A stretch of DNA of 64,000 bases from Candidatus Phytoplasma australiense (GTDB lineage: Bacteria; Bacillota_I; Bacilli_A; Acholeplasmatales; Acholeplasmataceae). Positions 62,000 through 64,000 of this stretch are shown in pieces. The stretch covers positions 620,001 through 684,000 of the forward strand of contig AM422018.1 in the NCBI GenBank assembly GCA_000069925.1. The letters are read 5' to 3'. The notes under the pieces were generated by a model. It searched no databases. It was not told the DNA's origin and saw nothing but the letters and a program-made list of their open reading frames with translations. Each line of letters begins with the position of its first letter. Position 1 is the first letter of the stretch. The position numbers and the translations under genes were made by a program.

Positions 62000-62076
62000 T
62001 GGTGGGCCTAAATGGACTTGAACCACCGACCTCACGCTTATCAGGCGTGTGCTCTAACCAACTGAGCTATAGGCCC
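62000..62076 (-). tRNA. tRNA-Ile (GAT) in the 16S-23S spacer
   Basis: A 77-base cloverleaf: acceptor GGGCCTA/TAGGCCC, anticodon loop CTGATAA (GAT), T-loop GTTCAAGTC, encoded CCA. A single tRNA-Ile in the 16S-23S spacer is the phytoplasma arrangement. Confidence 0.97.
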
Positions 62077-62113
62077 TTAATCTTAAAAAACGAAAAACTT
62101 TTTTAAGTCTCTC

Positions 62114-63764
<1,651 letters not shown>

Positions 63765-63785
63765 CAAAGATTAAAATAGTTTTAA

Positions 63786-63869
63786 TGGTGAAGGGAGGTG
63801 GATTCGAACCACCGTACCTTACGGAACAGTTTTACAGACTGCTGCGTTTAGCCACTTCGCTATCCCTCC
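63786..63869 (-). tRNA. tRNA-Tyr (GTA)
   Basis: An 84-base class II tRNA: acceptor GGAGGGA/TCCCTTC, anticodon loop CTGTAAA (GTA) on stem GCAGT/ACTGT, a long variable arm (TCCGTAAGGTAC), T-arm GGTGGTTCGAATCCACC, encoded CCA. It lies just upstream of 16S on the same strand. Confidence 0.96.
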
Positions 63870-63963
63870 AAAATTAAAAATACAATTTAATTTACCTAAA
63901 ATATTATAGCACAATTAAAAAGAAAAAAACACTTTTTTTTAAAAAAAATAAAAAAAATATAAT

Positions 63964-63990
63964 AGACAATAAAAAAAAGATTTATTGTCT
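63964..63990 (-). terminator. Terminator-like hairpin at the right edge
   Basis: AGACAATAAA and TTTATTGTCT form a perfect 10-bp stem with a 7-base loop. On the minus strand it is followed by T-rich sequence, so it may end a gene lying beyond the window and insulate the rRNA operon. Confidence 0.6.
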
Positions 63991-64000
63991 ATTCATTAAA

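Overview
The window looks like a chromosome segment of a phytoplasma ('Candidatus Phytoplasma', Mollicutes, Acholeplasmatales). Four things point there. The DNA is extremely AT-rich. TGA is a true stop (for example at the ends of dnaX, plsX and the effector-region genes) and Trp is TGG, unlike Mycoplasma and Spiroplasma. The housekeeping genes are Acholeplasma/Firmicutes-like (RNase Y, YmdB, DnaD, RbgA, RNA polymerase delta). The accessory region carries phytoplasma-type genes: an SVM-signal secreted protein, a DUF2963-like protein and a tra5 IS3-family transposase. I do not assign a 16Sr group.

Layout. 1-4.8 kb (+): dnaX 3' end, ybaB, rpoE (delta), pssA-psd (phosphatidylethanolamine synthesis), pyrG. 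4.9-7.9 kb (-): membrane protein, dnaD-like gene, rnc-plsX. 7.9-12 kb: a decayed region around one intact MATE exporter, with at least three fragments of dnaB-type helicase genes. 12-22.2 kb (-): topA, rbgA, membrane protein, efp, miaA, ymdB-rny, small membrane protein, rmuC-like gene, tRNA-Arg. 22.5-26 kb (+): SRP RNA, membrane protein, mnmG-rsmG.

26.4-36.7 kb is a potential mobile unit (PMU)-like accessory island. It holds an ftsH C-terminal fragment joined head-to-head to a rearranged coiled-coil membrane-protein family, an SVM effector candidate, a Panacea (DUF4065) gene next to a PD-(D/E)XK-like nuclease gene (a possible toxin-antitoxin or defence pair), a broken secreted-protein gene, DUF2963-like sequence, a frameshifted DNA adenine methyltransferase, an unknown frameshifted gene, a frameshifted tra5 insertion sequence, and fragments of a UPF0236/ISLre2-like gene and of dnaB.

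36.8-52.6 kb (-) is one large gene-expression block, in transcription order rpmG-secE-nusG-rplK-rplA-rplJ-rplL-[attenuator]-rpoB-rpoC-rpsL-rpsG-fusA-tuf. 52.7-58.1 kb (-): rlmB, a P-type ATPase and pnp. 58.3-63.9 kb (-): an rRNA operon, in transcription order tRNA-Tyr, 16S, tRNA-Ile, 23S, 5S, tRNA-Asn, with RNase III-type processing stems around 16S and 23S.

The core is ordinary and intact. Nearly all decay, rearrangement and novelty lies at 7.9-12 kb and 26.4-36.7 kb. The most interesting candidate system is the Panacea/nuclease pair at 29,180-30,273, directly downstream of the effector candidate.
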